Positions 8,797 through 17,402 of a stretch of 64,000 bases of DNA are shown here, one piece after another (within the stretch, counting starts at the first letter, position 1; every line of letters begins with the position of its first letter). The position numbers were made by a program, and so were the translations under genes. The notes beneath the pieces were generated by a model. That model saw only the letters and a list, made by a program, of their open reading frames with translations, did no database searches and was not told the origin of the DNA. Source of the stretch: Pseudomonas khavaziana (lineage in GTDB: Bacteria; Pseudomonadota; Gammaproteobacteria; Pseudomonadales; Pseudomonadaceae); NCBI RefSeq assembly GCF_019145205.1, contig NZ_JAHSTT010000017.1, forward strand, positions 1-64,000. Reading direction: 5' to 3'.

Positions 8797-9582
8797 GTGC
8801 TTATCGAGTCCCGACGTCGCGCTTACTTGACCGCCATGCAGGTGGTCAACTGGCTGCCCCGCACCGAACTGCCGTTTGCCGCGCCGTCGCGGCCCGAGTT
8901 GTTGCAGGCGCTCGAACCCTATGAGGTGTTCGAGACTTCGGGAGAGGAAGCGGCTGCGCCCGTGGCAGTGGTCAAACCTGCCCCCGAGACGCGCCCTGCA
9001 GTCGAACGGGCCAAGATCGAAGTGCCACGCCCTTCGCCGGTGACCAAGGCGGTCAAGGTCGCCGAAGAGGCAGCCCCGGTAGTCAAGGCGCCGGTAGTGC
9101 CGCCGCCACGCTTTGCCTTGCAATTGCTGCGGGCCGGGCGTTGCCTCTTGCTGGTGGAACTGCCCACCGGCGAGCGTTTCCAGTCACGCGACCCCGCCTA
9201 CCTTCTGCTCAAGGACATGCTGCGCGCAGCCGGCCTGCCCGACAGCCCGCAAATCATCGGTGAGCCGGTGCGCTGGCCGCTGCTGGTGCGCGGCACCATG
9301 GACCAGGGCCCCGAGGCTGCACGGGATTTCGTCCAGGGTTTTGTCTCGGCGCGCCTGGAAGACGAACCCTGCGTGTGCCTATGGCTGATCGGCCTGCCCG
9401 CCGTGCGGTTTGCCGGCGAGGCCAATGCCGAGTCCTGGTACCGCGAACTGCAGGTCGACAGCCTGGGCTCGGTGTGGGCCCTGCCGGGCCTGGAATTATT
9501 AATGGAAGAGCCACAGCGTAAGGCTGATGTCTGGCAAGCCATGCGCCGGCTGATGGCGCGCTGGAAAACAACTGATGAGTGA
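8797..9582 (+). CDS. holD: DNA polymerase III psi subunit, pseudomonad type (HolD)
   Basis: A 261-residue protein directly upstream of rimI, the holD position in gamma-proteobacteria. The conserved opening is RRRAYLTAMQVVNWLPRTELP. A Pro/Ala/Val/Lys-rich linker follows (about residues 50-105), which explains frequent mis-annotation as TonB-like. The globular C-terminal domain begins near residue 107 with FALQLLRAGRCLLLVELP. The cryptic pseudomonad psi subunit was identified biochemically as the protein from this locus; psi links chi and the clamp loader. The start is GTG at 8797; an in-frame ATG at 8836 would remove the conserved RRRAYL. It overlaps rimI by 8 nt. Confidence 0.8.
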   Translation: MLIESRRRAYLTAMQVVNWLPRTELPFAAPSRPELLQALEPYEVFETSGEEAAAPVAVVKPAPETRPAVERAKIEVPRPSPVTKAVKVAEEAAPVVKAPVVPPPRFALQLLRAGRCLLLVELPTGERFQSRDPAYLLLKDMLRAAGLPDSPQIIGEPVRWPLLVRGTMDQGPEAARDFVQGFVSARLEDEPCVCLWLIGLPAVRFAGEANAESWYRELQVDSLGSVWALPGLELLMEEPQRKADVWQAMRRLMARWKTTDE

Positions 9583-10027
9583 GGCTTTATCCTTCCGCCC
9601 GATGACCGAGGCCGACCTCGACGCCGTGCTGAAAATCGAATATGCGGCGTTCAGCCACCCCTGGACCCGGGGGATCTTCCTCGATGGGCTGGGCAAGTAC
9701 CAGATCTGGCTGATGTTCGAAGGCGAGCAGCAGGTGGGCCATGGGGTGGTGCAGATCATTCTCGATGAAGCGCACCTGCTGAATATCACCGTTAAACCGG
9801 AAAACCAGGGGCGCGGGTTGGGTTTGGCGCTGCTGGAACACCTGATGTCCCGCGCCTATGCCGCCAATGCCCGGGAATGTTTCCTGGAAGTGCGTGATAG
9901 CAATACTGGGGCGTTCCGGTTGTATGAGCGCTATGGCTTCAACGAGATCGGTCGCCGCCGGGATTATTACCCGGCTGTCGGTGGCCGCGAAGACGCTGTC
10001 GTCATGGCCTGCACCCTGGTCGACTGA
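9575..10027 (+). CDS. rimI: Ribosomal protein S18 alanine N-acetyltransferase RimI
   Basis: A 150-residue GNAT-fold acetyltransferase that uses acetyl-CoA to acetylate the N-terminal alanine of ribosomal protein S18. The acetyl-CoA-binding motif NQGRGLGLALLEHL and the RimI-typical FLEVRDSNTGAFRLYERYGFNEIGRRRDYY tail (in two pieces) are visible. Length and the holD overlap match the family. Followed at once by a REPIN. Confidence 0.95.
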   Translation: MSEALSFRPMTEADLDAVLKIEYAAFSHPWTRGIFLDGLGKYQIWLMFEGEQQVGHGVVQIILDEAHLLNITVKPENQGRGLGLALLEHLMSRAYAANARECFLEVRDSNTGAFRLYERYGFNEIGRRRDYYPAVGGREDAVVMACTLVD

Positions 10028-10039
10028 ACAAACAGAGCA

Positions 10040-10130
10040 ATGTGGGAGGGGGCTTGCTCCCGATAGCAATGGGTCAGTGGCTTATTAAGTGCCTGACACA
10101 CCGCCATCGGGAGCAAGCCCCCTCCCACAT
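10040..10130. repeat. REPIN (inverted REP pair)
   Basis: ATGTGGGAGGGGGCTTGCTC and its exact complement face each other across about 45 nt. It lies between the 3' ends of the convergent rimI and the acidic-protein gene. Confidence 0.92.
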
Positions 10131-10146
10131 GTTGAACCGCGTTTTT

Positions 10147-10551
10147 TCAGCGGTTACCGTCTACAGGGTCAATATCGGCCAGCTCGGCCTCATCCAGGCC
10201 ATTGCCGCCGCCTATTTCATCCTCGTCGACGATACTCAGGTCAAAATCCGCCGGGTCATCTTCACCTGCTTCTCGGGCATCCCGTGCGCCATCTTCATGG
10301 ATCAGGGTCTCCGGGCTCATATCATCATCGGTCGATTCATGATCATCCGTCGAAGCCCCGGTAAGCCCGGCTTCGCGCACCCGTTCATCGGGCATTAAAA
10401 GATCGCGCTCACGGCGAGGCAACTCGTCGCCGATTTCTGCGGTCTGGTCTTGCTGGTCAAAATCCAGCTCGCGCATTTCACCCATGCGGTCTTCGTTATC
10501 ATCAATAGGTTCCGGCTGCGTTGCGCCGTAGGGACGTCGTGATTCAGTCAT
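10147..10551 (-). CDS. Highly acidic hypothetical protein
   Basis: A 134-residue protein with no recognisable domain. It is extremely rich in Asp and Glu, has almost no hydrophobic core, and contains runs such as DDHESTDDDMSPETLIHEDG, so it is probably disordered in solution. Similar proteins in Pseudomonas are sometimes labelled serine kinase/phosphatase without visible catalytic motifs, and I see none here. The ATG at 10551 has a GAGG site 7 nt upstream and is preferred over the TTG at 10557. Function unknown. Confidence 0.75.
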   Translation of the reverse strand: MTESRRPYGATQPEPIDDNEDRMGEMRELDFDQQDQTAEIGDELPRRERDLLMPDERVREAGLTGASTDDHESTDDDMSPETLIHEDGARDAREAGEDDPADFDLSIVDEDEIGGGNGLDEAELADIDPVDGNR

Positions 10552-10690
10552 GGCCAATCCTCATACTGTGGGGCTTATAGTGTGTGGACAGGCATGGCTC
10601 CCTAAAGATTCAAGCTAATTCGCACTCGGCGTGACCTGAACGAGGGGTTGTCAGTCACAAAACTGCGCATCATTCCTGAGGCTTTCCCTG

Positions 10691-11335
10691 ATGAACGAAC
10701 TACAAGACCTGCTTGATAACAACGAACGCTGGGCGGATGCGATCAAACAGGAAGATCCCGAATTCTTCGCCAAGCTCGCCCGCCAGCAGACTCCGGAATA
10801 CTTGTGGATCGGCTGTTCCGATGCCCGTGTACCGGCCAACGAGATCGTCGGCATGTTGCCAGGTGACCTGTTCGTGCACCGCAACGTCGCCAACGTGGTG
10901 CTGCATACCGACCTCAATTGCCTGTCGGTGATCCAGTACGCCGTCGACGTGCTCAAGGTCAAGCACATCCTCGTTACCGGCCACTATGGCTGTGGCGGCG
11001 TGCGTGCATCGATGCAGGACCGCCAGTTCGGCCTGATCGACGGCTGGCTGCGCACTATTCGCGATCTCTACTATGAGAATCGCGACTTGCTCGCTCAGTT
11101 GCCGACGGAAGAAGAACGTGTCGACCGCATGTGCGAACTCAATGTGATCCAGCAGGTGGCCAATGTCGGTCACACCAGCATTGTGCAAAATGCCTGGCAC
11201 CGTGGGCAGAGCCTGTCGATCCATGGCTGCATCTATGGCATCAAGGATGGCCGCTGGAAGAGCTTGAACACCACCATCAGTGGTTTCGAGCAGCTCCCGC
11301 CGCAGTACCGCCTACGTCCGCTGGGCGAAGCCTAA
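10691..11335 (+). CDS. can: Beta-class carbonic anhydrase
   Basis: A 214-residue cytoplasmic zinc enzyme interconverting CO2 and bicarbonate. The active-site residues are all present: Cys42, Asp44 and Arg46 in GCSDARVPAN, and His98 and Cys101 in TGHYGCGGV. Length and layout match Can-type enzymes. It ends in a 4-nt overlap with the convergent SET-domain gene, with no terminator between them. Confidence 0.96.
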   Translation: MNELQDLLDNNERWADAIKQEDPEFFAKLARQQTPEYLWIGCSDARVPANEIVGMLPGDLFVHRNVANVVLHTDLNCLSVIQYAVDVLKVKHILVTGHYGCGGVRASMQDRQFGLIDGWLRTIRDLYYENRDLLAQLPTEEERVDRMCELNVIQQVANVGHTSIVQNAWHRGQSLSIHGCIYGIKDGRWKSLNTTISGFEQLPPQYRLRPLGEA

Positions 11336-11856
11336 GACCGCTTGTGTTCGCGCCACCAGGCCATGAAAACCTGGCCTTCGGCGTTCAGCGGTTCCTTGCT
11401 GCCGGTGATCCAACCCCGGCAGTTCAGCTCGCCGCAATGGCAAGCGAACTGTCGGGCCAGCGCGTCTTCGGTCATGGCGTAATCAAGGGTCAGCAGGCTA
11501 CCGGCGAGGATGGGTTGCACCGTCCATAGCTCCAGGTACGTGGTGTCCAGGAACACGTTCGGGTTGCAGGAGTGCTGCAGCAGGCCGCAGAACCAACAAT
11601 CGTACAAGTGGATACGTGGCGAGAGCTGCAACGTACGCGTGCGTCGCTCGCTGACGGCATAGCCTGAAACCTGGGCAATGCGCACGCGGCTGTCAAAGGC
11701 AATGCGCGCCATGACACCGGCCGTCTTCCCATGGGCGCCTCGCTTGATCTGGAAGTGCTCGGTGGAGGGGTATCCTTGCTCCACGAGCAGCGTCTTGAAG
11801 GGATACAGGCAGCTGCTCACCGCGGTTTTAGCCTTATCCATGGCTTGAGTTTTCAT
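11332..11856 (-). CDS. SET-domain protein (putative lysine methyltransferase)
   Basis: A 174-residue protein with a SET core signature, LLQHSCNPNVF (about residues 93-103), the LLTLDYAMTED segment, and a post-SET cysteine cluster (Cys139, Cys141, Cys146 in FACHCGELNCRGW). The HSCNPN and post-SET features match SET methyltransferases, which transfer methyl from S-adenosylmethionine to lysine. No histone-like substrate gene is adjacent, so the target is unknown. The ATG at 11856 is chosen because a GGAG sits just upstream. The promoter region lies within about 140 nt before the next gene. Confidence 0.75.
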   Translation of the reverse strand: MKTQAMDKAKTAVSSCLYPFKTLLVEQGYPSTEHFQIKRGAHGKTAGVMARIAFDSRVRIAQVSGYAVSERRTRTLQLSPRIHLYDCWFCGLLQHSCNPNVFLDTTYLELWTVQPILAGSLLTLDYAMTEDALARQFACHCGELNCRGWITGSKEPLNAEGQVFMAWWREHKRS

Positions 11857-11995
11857 CACTCTCCTGAACGGACTGCATGGACCTGCGGGTGTTACCTGAG
11901 TGCCAGTCTTGCAGCAAATGGGCGCGGCCTAAGATTCGCCGAAGTTGGACCCGATATCTACTGTCAATCTTGACAGTAGAGACGGTTTGTTCGCG

Positions 11996-13165
11996 TTAAA
12001 GCACAGGCGCCATGATAGTGGGCACTGGGGCGACATTTTTCAGCTGTTTCAACTGCGCTTTGATAGACGGTGTAGCGCACTTGGCATTGGCCTGCTCCGG
12101 CGTCAGGTGGCGCACCGAGGTGTAGAACAACTCACAGGTCTGCTCCTTGCGTGTGACTTGCCAGGTGTTCATGCACGCCTTGAGTAACACGTTCGCATCG
12201 CTGGCGGGTTTCTGGCCCATGCCGGCCTGCCAGCAGGCTACGCTCAAATCCTGGCCCATCACTTTCAACCCGGCGTCGTCGGCCTTTTGTTCATCGCCGT
12301 CATAGCTTGCCGGGTCCGCCGCATACCAGATGTAGCTGGGGTGGTTGGCGCCCAGCACGGATACGTTTTTGCCGGCTGCCGGGCTGATTTGTGCCAGTTC
12401 CAGCACGCCCACATTCTGGCCGTATTGTTGCTTGATCCAGCTGCGCACCGGCGCGCCGAATGCCACCATCGGCAGCGAGCCGTTGGCGCGCAGGCTCAGT
12501 TCCTTGACCATGCGAGTCTGGTAATCGGTGAAATAGCTATAGACTTTTTCCAGGTCTTTACCTGCATTGGACGGCGCGGCGATGGGGGCGATATCGATGA
12601 TGGTCTGGTAGGCCGGCGTTTCGCTGGCCGGGATACCGTTGTCGGTGAGCAGCGCCGCCCAGCGGTCAGTGGTGGCCGACTCCAGGTAGTCCTGGGCCTG
12701 GGTAAGCGAGTAATCCGGTGGGAAGTGCAGAAGTTCGATGCTCTTGCGGTTCTCCAGGGCCATGCCCAGCGGCATGAACAAATACCAGTTATAAGCCCAC
12801 TTGCCGTCGCTATTGAGTTGGCTGGCGCCTTGATAAGCCAGGTCCGCAGTGTTGAGCAAGGAGGTCAAGGATTGGCCGTAGGTATCCGGTACGCCGCTGA
12901 AGGTCGCCGCGACCTGGCCATCGTGAGTTTTCACGCTGACCTTGGCCCGGCTGTAACCGTCACGCTGCAGGCTCTGGTTTAGATAGTGCTCGGCGGTCTG
13001 TTCCAGCGTCCACGGCCGAAAGCAGATCACATTGCAATTATTGGGGAACGCAAACAGCTGGGTGACACGCTGCGTACTGCCCAGTGGCACCTCGATGTCG
13101 GCCTGTACGACCGCACTCGCCAGCAGCGCGGCCAGGGTGAAGGACAGCCTGGTCGGTTTAAACAT
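11996..13165 (-). CDS. Secreted protein of unknown function
   Basis: A 389-residue protein with a clear signal peptide (KPTRLSFTLAALLASAVVQA, cleavage probably before DIEVPLG). Not recognised. It has Cys pairs (NNCNVICF near residues 40-47; CW, CMNTW and CELFY further on) that could form disulfides in the periplasm. The ATG at 13165 places the signal peptide at the N-terminus; an upstream in-frame start at 13219 would add 18 unconvincing residues. It lies about 120 nt downstream of the Tat-exported phosphatase gene on the same strand and may be co-transcribed with it. Confidence 0.7.
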   Translation of the reverse strand: MFKPTRLSFTLAALLASAVVQADIEVPLGSTQRVTQLFAFPNNCNVICFRPWTLEQTAEHYLNQSLQRDGYSRAKVSVKTHDGQVAATFSGVPDTYGQSLTSLLNTADLAYQGASQLNSDGKWAYNWYLFMPLGMALENRKSIELLHFPPDYSLTQAQDYLESATTDRWAALLTDNGIPASETPAYQTIIDIAPIAAPSNAGKDLEKVYSYFTDYQTRMVKELSLRANGSLPMVAFGAPVRSWIKQQYGQNVGVLELAQISPAAGKNVSVLGANHPSYIWYAADPASYDGDEQKADDAGLKVMGQDLSVACWQAGMGQKPASDANVLLKACMNTWQVTRKEQTCELFYTSVRHLTPEQANAKCATPSIKAQLKQLKNVAPVPTIMAPVL

Positions 13166-13284
13166 AGTTGGTTCCTTGTCAGCGAAGCCCGTCTGCGCGG
13201 GATGAAAGCCCACTTGCACACAGTAGCGGCTGATCAGGAAATGCGCGTGTTAAATCGCCAGGCATGTCGTTATTGGATAAGCCC

Positions 13285-14985
13285 CTACGGATGAAATTGC
13301 AAAGCGTTGGTCAGGTCGCCCATGGGTTGCTGGCCGCGAGCGATCATCGCTTCGTCACGCTGCTTGAGGCCGTCCAGGGTCTCCAATTGGAACACCCGGG
13401 TGATCAGGCGCAGGATGGATGCCGTGTCATACACCGTATGGTCCACCGTGCCTTTGCGCGCAAACGGCGACACCACCAGGGCCGGCACCCGCGTGCCCGG
13501 GCCCCAGCGGTCACCCTTGGGCGGCGCCACATGGTCCCACCAGCCACCGTTTTCATCGACGGTGACCACCACTACCATGTTTTTCCACTGCGGGCTTTCT
13601 TGCAGCACCTTCAAGGCGCGGGCGATATGGCGGTCGCCGGAGGCGATATCGGCATAGCCGGCGTGCATGTTCAGATTGCCCTGGGGCTTGTAGAAACTCA
13701 CGGCAGGCAGCTTGCCAGCCTGGGCATCGGCGAAGAACTTGTTGGTCGTCGACTCATCGCCCAAGCCACCGTCACGCAGGCGCTTGTCACGTTCAGCGCG
13801 GTTTTGCGGACCTTGCTGCTTGAAGTAGTTGAACGGCTGGTGGTGATACTGGAAGTTCGGAATCTTGGGGATGCCGCCGGAATCCTTGAACTGCTCCAAA
13901 GTGGCTTGCCACGCGCCGGCGTACCAGGCCCAGTCGACGTTCTTTTTCGAGAGCTTGTCGCCAATGTGCTCGTGGGTTTGCGGCACCAGTACGTTGGGCA
14001 GGTCTGGTTTGGAATAGTCCGGATTTTCCGGGTCGCGAATCCAAGTGGGCCAATACGGAGGGGCGAGGGTGTTCACCCCGTAACCATCCGGTGTCAGCGC
14101 ACTGGGGCCGAATTGCGGCGGGCCGGTCATGGCACTGGCGGGGGACTTGTCCAAAGGCTTGAGGCGCGTGTCGGTCGGGTCATCGCTTTGCAGCGTGGCG
14201 ATCTGTGCCTTGGCCACCGACTGTGCGGCATCAGGATAGAACGGCGCCGTGGCGCTGATCAGGTATTGATGATTCAGGAACGAGCCACCAAATGCGCCCT
14301 GGAAGAAGTTATCGCAGAGTACAAACTCCTTGGCCACGTCCCACAGGCGCAAGGAATAACGGCTCTGGGCATAATGGCCCATGACCAGGCCACCGGAATC
14401 GCCCCAGGCGACAAAACCGTCGTTTTTGCCGCCGTTGATCTGCATCTGGTTCTGATAGAACACATGCCACAAGTCGCGGGTCACCAGGCTCAATGGCAGG
14501 TCTTCGGCGCTAGGACCCTTGAGAGCGAACGGCGCGTTGGGCAGGTTTTGCTGGAATTGCACTTCGCTGGGATAGGTCACCCCATCCACGGTTTGCGGGC
14601 CGACTTGCAACACACCGCCCCACGTGGGCGGCAGGGTGGTCAGTACACTGCCATCGCGGTCACGCTGCTGGAAGTCCGTGGCGGATAACGCTGAAAGCGG
14701 TTTCTCCAATCCTGGGAAATCGGCAAACAGGTTGTTGAAGCTGCGGTTCTCGGCATAGACCACCACCACGGTCTTCACCTGGTCGTGCAACGCCTTGTCC
14801 AACTCTTGAGGCGTAAGTGGTCGAGGTACCGGCGTACTGGGTGCTTCGCTGGTATTGCCGCAGGCACTCAAGGTCGCACCGACCCCCAACACCGCCGCAC
14901 CGCCAAGGAAGCGCCGGCGGCTGGTGTCTACCGGCGGTGGAGTGGCTGAATCGGGGGAGGGGCGGTCTTCGTGTTCGTCACTCAT
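13285..14985 (-). CDS. Tat-exported acid phosphatase / phospholipase C-like phosphoesterase
   Basis: A 566-residue member of the phosphoesterase family that includes AcpA acid phosphatase and bacterial phospholipases C. The N-terminus has a twin-arginine motif RRRFLGG (residues 23-29) and a lipobox-like LSAC (Cys42), so it is probably folded and exported by Tat and perhaps lipidated. Family motifs are visible: YAENRSFNNLF early, and VTVDENGGWWDHVAPP near the C-terminus. An ATG at 14985 puts the Tat motif at the normal distance; the ORF extends upstream to 15063 without a better signal. The substrate cannot be read from sequence. Confidence 0.85.
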   Translation of the reverse strand: MSDEHEDRPSPDSATPPPVDTSRRRFLGGAAVLGVGATLSACGNTSEAPSTPVPRPLTPQELDKALHDQVKTVVVVYAENRSFNNLFADFPGLEKPLSALSATDFQQRDRDGSVLTTLPPTWGGVLQVGPQTVDGVTYPSEVQFQQNLPNAPFALKGPSAEDLPLSLVTRDLWHVFYQNQMQINGGKNDGFVAWGDSGGLVMGHYAQSRYSLRLWDVAKEFVLCDNFFQGAFGGSFLNHQYLISATAPFYPDAAQSVAKAQIATLQSDDPTDTRLKPLDKSPASAMTGPPQFGPSALTPDGYGVNTLAPPYWPTWIRDPENPDYSKPDLPNVLVPQTHEHIGDKLSKKNVDWAWYAGAWQATLEQFKDSGGIPKIPNFQYHHQPFNYFKQQGPQNRAERDKRLRDGGLGDESTTNKFFADAQAGKLPAVSFYKPQGNLNMHAGYADIASGDRHIARALKVLQESPQWKNMVVVVTVDENGGWWDHVAPPKGDRWGPGTRVPALVVSPFARKGTVDHTVYDTASILRLITRVFQLETLDGLKQRDEAMIARGQQPMGDLTNALQFHP

Positions 14986-15142
14986 TGCAGGCAGAGTCCT
15001 TGGCGAGATGTTGCAAGATATTTCGCAGGACGGTAGCAATGGAATGTGACGGAACGAAGGCACACAAGTGATGGGTGGGGCGTGTCTACACAGAGTAAGC
15101 GCTGCTAGACTGAGCTTCTAATGCACATCACCGAGGTGAGTC

Positions 15143-15433
15143 GTGAAACCTTCAACTGCACTTGATCTACAACGAGCAGCTGTCAGAGAGGTGATTGGAC
15201 GGTTCCAAATATCAAACCCAAGAATATTTGGGTCTGTATTAGCGGGTACCGACCAAGAAGGCAGTAATCTTGATTTGCTGGTTGATGCGCCGCCGGGAAC
15301 AACTCTTTTTGATCTTGGCGGGTTGCAGGTCGAGCTTGAGGACTTGTTAGGCGTCAATGTCGACCTGTTGACGCCTGGCGACTTGCCTTTGAAGTTTCGC
15401 GCTAAGGTGTTGGCTGAGGCCCGTCCTGTATGA
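15143..15433 (+). CDS. mntA: MNT-domain antitoxin (MntA-like nucleotidyltransferase)
   Basis: A 96-residue minimal nucleotidyltransferase. MntA proteins of type VII systems neutralise the partner HEPN RNase (HepT) by AMPylating its active-site tyrosine. The GSX10DXD motif begins at Gly30-Ser31, but the first catalytic Asp is Asn here (Asn42-Leu43-Asp44 in SNLDLLVD). This could weaken or alter catalysis. The start is GTG at 15143, 4 nt after a GAGGTGA ribosome site. It overlaps hepT by 4 nt. The pair has lower GC than its neighbours, suggesting transfer. Confidence 0.85.
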   Translation: MKPSTALDLQRAAVREVIGRFQISNPRIFGSVLAGTDQEGSNLDLLVDAPPGTTLFDLGGLQVELEDLLGVNVDLLTPGDLPLKFRAKVLAEARPV

Positions 15434-15759
15434 CAGAAAATCGCTTAGGGGATTATCTCGAGCACATAGGGCAAGCGGCCACTGACGCTATGACGTTTGT
15501 CGAGGGGTTGAGTAAAGACGATTTTTTGGAGGACAGACGAACACAACGAGCCGTGATCATAATTGGTGAAGCGTCGACTAAAATCATGGACCAGTATCCG
15601 GACTTCGCTGCGGGCCATTCACACATTCCTTGGCGCAATATGCGGGGGATGCGCAACCGTATCGCTCACGGTTACTTCGATATCAACCTTGATGTTGTCT
15701 GGGACACGATACAGAGCGCATTGCCTGATCTATTAGCGCGTCTTCCTACAAAACCATGA
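15430..15759 (+). CDS. hepT: HEPN-domain RNase toxin (HepT-like)
   Basis: A 109-residue HEPN protein with the ribonuclease motif Rx4HxY intact (Arg75, His80, Tyr82 in MRNRIAHGYF). In MntA/HepT pairs this dimeric RNase is toxic when its tyrosine is not AMPylated. It overlaps mntA by 4 nt (ATGA), as expected for a coupled toxin-antitoxin operon. The intact motif suggests an active toxin. Confidence 0.88.
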   Translation: MTENRLGDYLEHIGQAATDAMTFVEGLSKDDFLEDRRTQRAVIIIGEASTKIMDQYPDFAAGHSHIPWRNMRGMRNRIAHGYFDINLDVVWDTIQSALPDLLARLPTKP

Positions 15760-15797
15760 CCACACCTACTGTAACAGCAGGCGCGGTCCCCCGTGAC

Positions 15798-17216
15798 TTA
15801 TGGCATAACCGGCGGCAAATACTTCAACGTCGTCCCCAACGCCCACAACAAAAACAGCACCAACGGTGTGTGCACCAGCAACTGCACAAACGAAAACCCG
15901 ATCAAATCCCGTGCCTTCAACCCCAATACCCCCAAGAGCGGCAGCATATAGAACGGGTTGATCAAGTTCGGCAGCGCCTCGGCCGCGTTGTAGATCTGCA
16001 CTGCCCAGCCCAGGTGGTATTGCAGGTCATTGGCCACCTGCATCACATAAGGCGCTTCGATGATCCACTTGCCGCCGCCCGATGGGATGAAGAAACCCAG
16101 CACCGCCGAGTACACGCCCATCAGCAGCGCATAGGTGTCGTGGGAGGCGATGGAGGTGAAAAACGTCGAGATATGGTGGGCCAGGGTCTGGCCGTCGCCG
16201 CCCTTGACCACGGTCATCAGCGCGGCAATCGAGCCATACAGTGGGAACTGGATCAGCACGCCGGTGGTGGTCGGTACCGCACGGGCCACGGCATCGAGGA
16301 AGCTGCGCGGGCGCCAGTGCAGCAGCGCGCCGACCATGATGAACAGGAAGTTATAAGTGTTGAGCCCCGAAATGGCGCTGATCGCCGGCTTGGTCGAGAA
16401 CTCATGGAACAGCCAGCCGGCCGCCAGCAAGGCCAGCAGAATGGTCAGCAACGGGCTGTGTTCCAGCCATTCGCCCGGGCGCGTCGGAGCCTGTGGCTTG
16501 GGCAGGTTGAAGGCCGGGTCGACACCGCAGGCCTTGGCATCGCGGGCGCTGTTGGGGCCAGGCGCGGTGGCGTAGGCGATGATCAGCGACACCACGATCA
16601 GCGCCAGCAACAGTACGCCGGATTGCCATAGGAAGATGGTTTCGGTGAACGGGATCATCCCCGTGATCGACAGGATCGACGGCGGCAAGCTGGCCGGGTT
16701 GGCCTGTAATTGCGCGGCCGACGACGACAGCCCCAACGCCCACACGGCACCCAGGCCCAGGTACGCCGCAGCGCCGGCGGCGCGGTAGTCCATGCGCAAA
16801 TCCGTACGCCGGGCCAAGGCCCGCACCAGCAAACCGCCGAACACCAGGGACAGCCCCCAGTTGAGCAGGGAGGCCACCATGGAAATCAATGCAACCCAGG
16901 CCACCGCCGAGCGGCCGTTCTTGGGGATGCGCGCCAAGCGGTCGATCAACTTCACTGCGGGCGGTGAACTGGCGACCACATAACCGCCGATCACCACAAA
17001 GGCCATCTGCATGGTGAACGGGATCAGGCTCCAGAATCCGTCGCCGAACGCCTTGGCCGCTTCGGCCGGGGCGGCGCCCATGCCCAGGGTCGCCACGGCG
17101 ACGATGATCACGGCGAGGGCGGCAAACACCCAGGAGTCCGGGAACCAGCGCTCTGCAAAGTTGGAGCAGCGCAGGGCAAATTGGGCATAGCGGCTGTCTT
17201 CGATAGCATCGGCCAC
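15798..17216 (-). CDS. atoE: Short-chain fatty acid transporter (AtoE family)
   Basis: A 472-residue integral membrane protein of the AtoE family with a dozen or so hydrophobic segments. Family landmarks include the N-terminal FAERWFPDSWVFA and the FFIPSGGGKWIIEAPYVMQ segment (in two pieces), typical of short-chain fatty acid and acetoacetate carriers. It stands alone: no atoDAB genes are adjacent, so the substrate is by homology only. Confidence 0.88.
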   Translation of the reverse strand: MADAIEDSRYAQFALRCSNFAERWFPDSWVFAALAVIIVAVATLGMGAAPAEAAKAFGDGFWSLIPFTMQMAFVVIGGYVVASSPPAVKLIDRLARIPKNGRSAVAWVALISMVASLLNWGLSLVFGGLLVRALARRTDLRMDYRAAGAAAYLGLGAVWALGLSSSAAQLQANPASLPPSILSITGMIPFTETIFLWQSGVLLLALIVVSLIIAYATAPGPNSARDAKACGVDPAFNLPKPQAPTRPGEWLEHSPLLTILLALLAAGWLFHEFSTKPAISAISGLNTYNFLFIMVGALLHWRPRSFLDAVARAVPTTTGVLIQFPLYGSIAALMTVVKGGDGQTLAHHISTFFTSIASHDTYALLMGVYSAVLGFFIPSGGGKWIIEAPYVMQVANDLQYHLGWAVQIYNAAEALPNLINPFYMLPLLGVLGLKARDLIGFSFVQLLVHTPLVLFLLWALGTTLKYLPPVMP

Positions 17217-17402
17217 GAGTCTTTCCTCTTGTAGTTATTATGGGTTTTGGCAGTTTTACGGCATGTTCCTCTACACCCATTGATTTGGGAATGTAGTTAT
17301 CTTCAACGATCGATGAGTAAAACAAATATATCCGTCGCGATTGCCATCAATGGGCTCAGCTCATAACCTGCACGCCATTTTGTTTGCCTGCCGAGCCTGC
17401 AC

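Noticed and set aside
17240..17262. GG-N10-GC (sigma-54-like) element upstream of the MFS gene
   Set aside because: Spacing is right but the -12 part (CGGC) is poor and the distance to the gene is long; probably chance.
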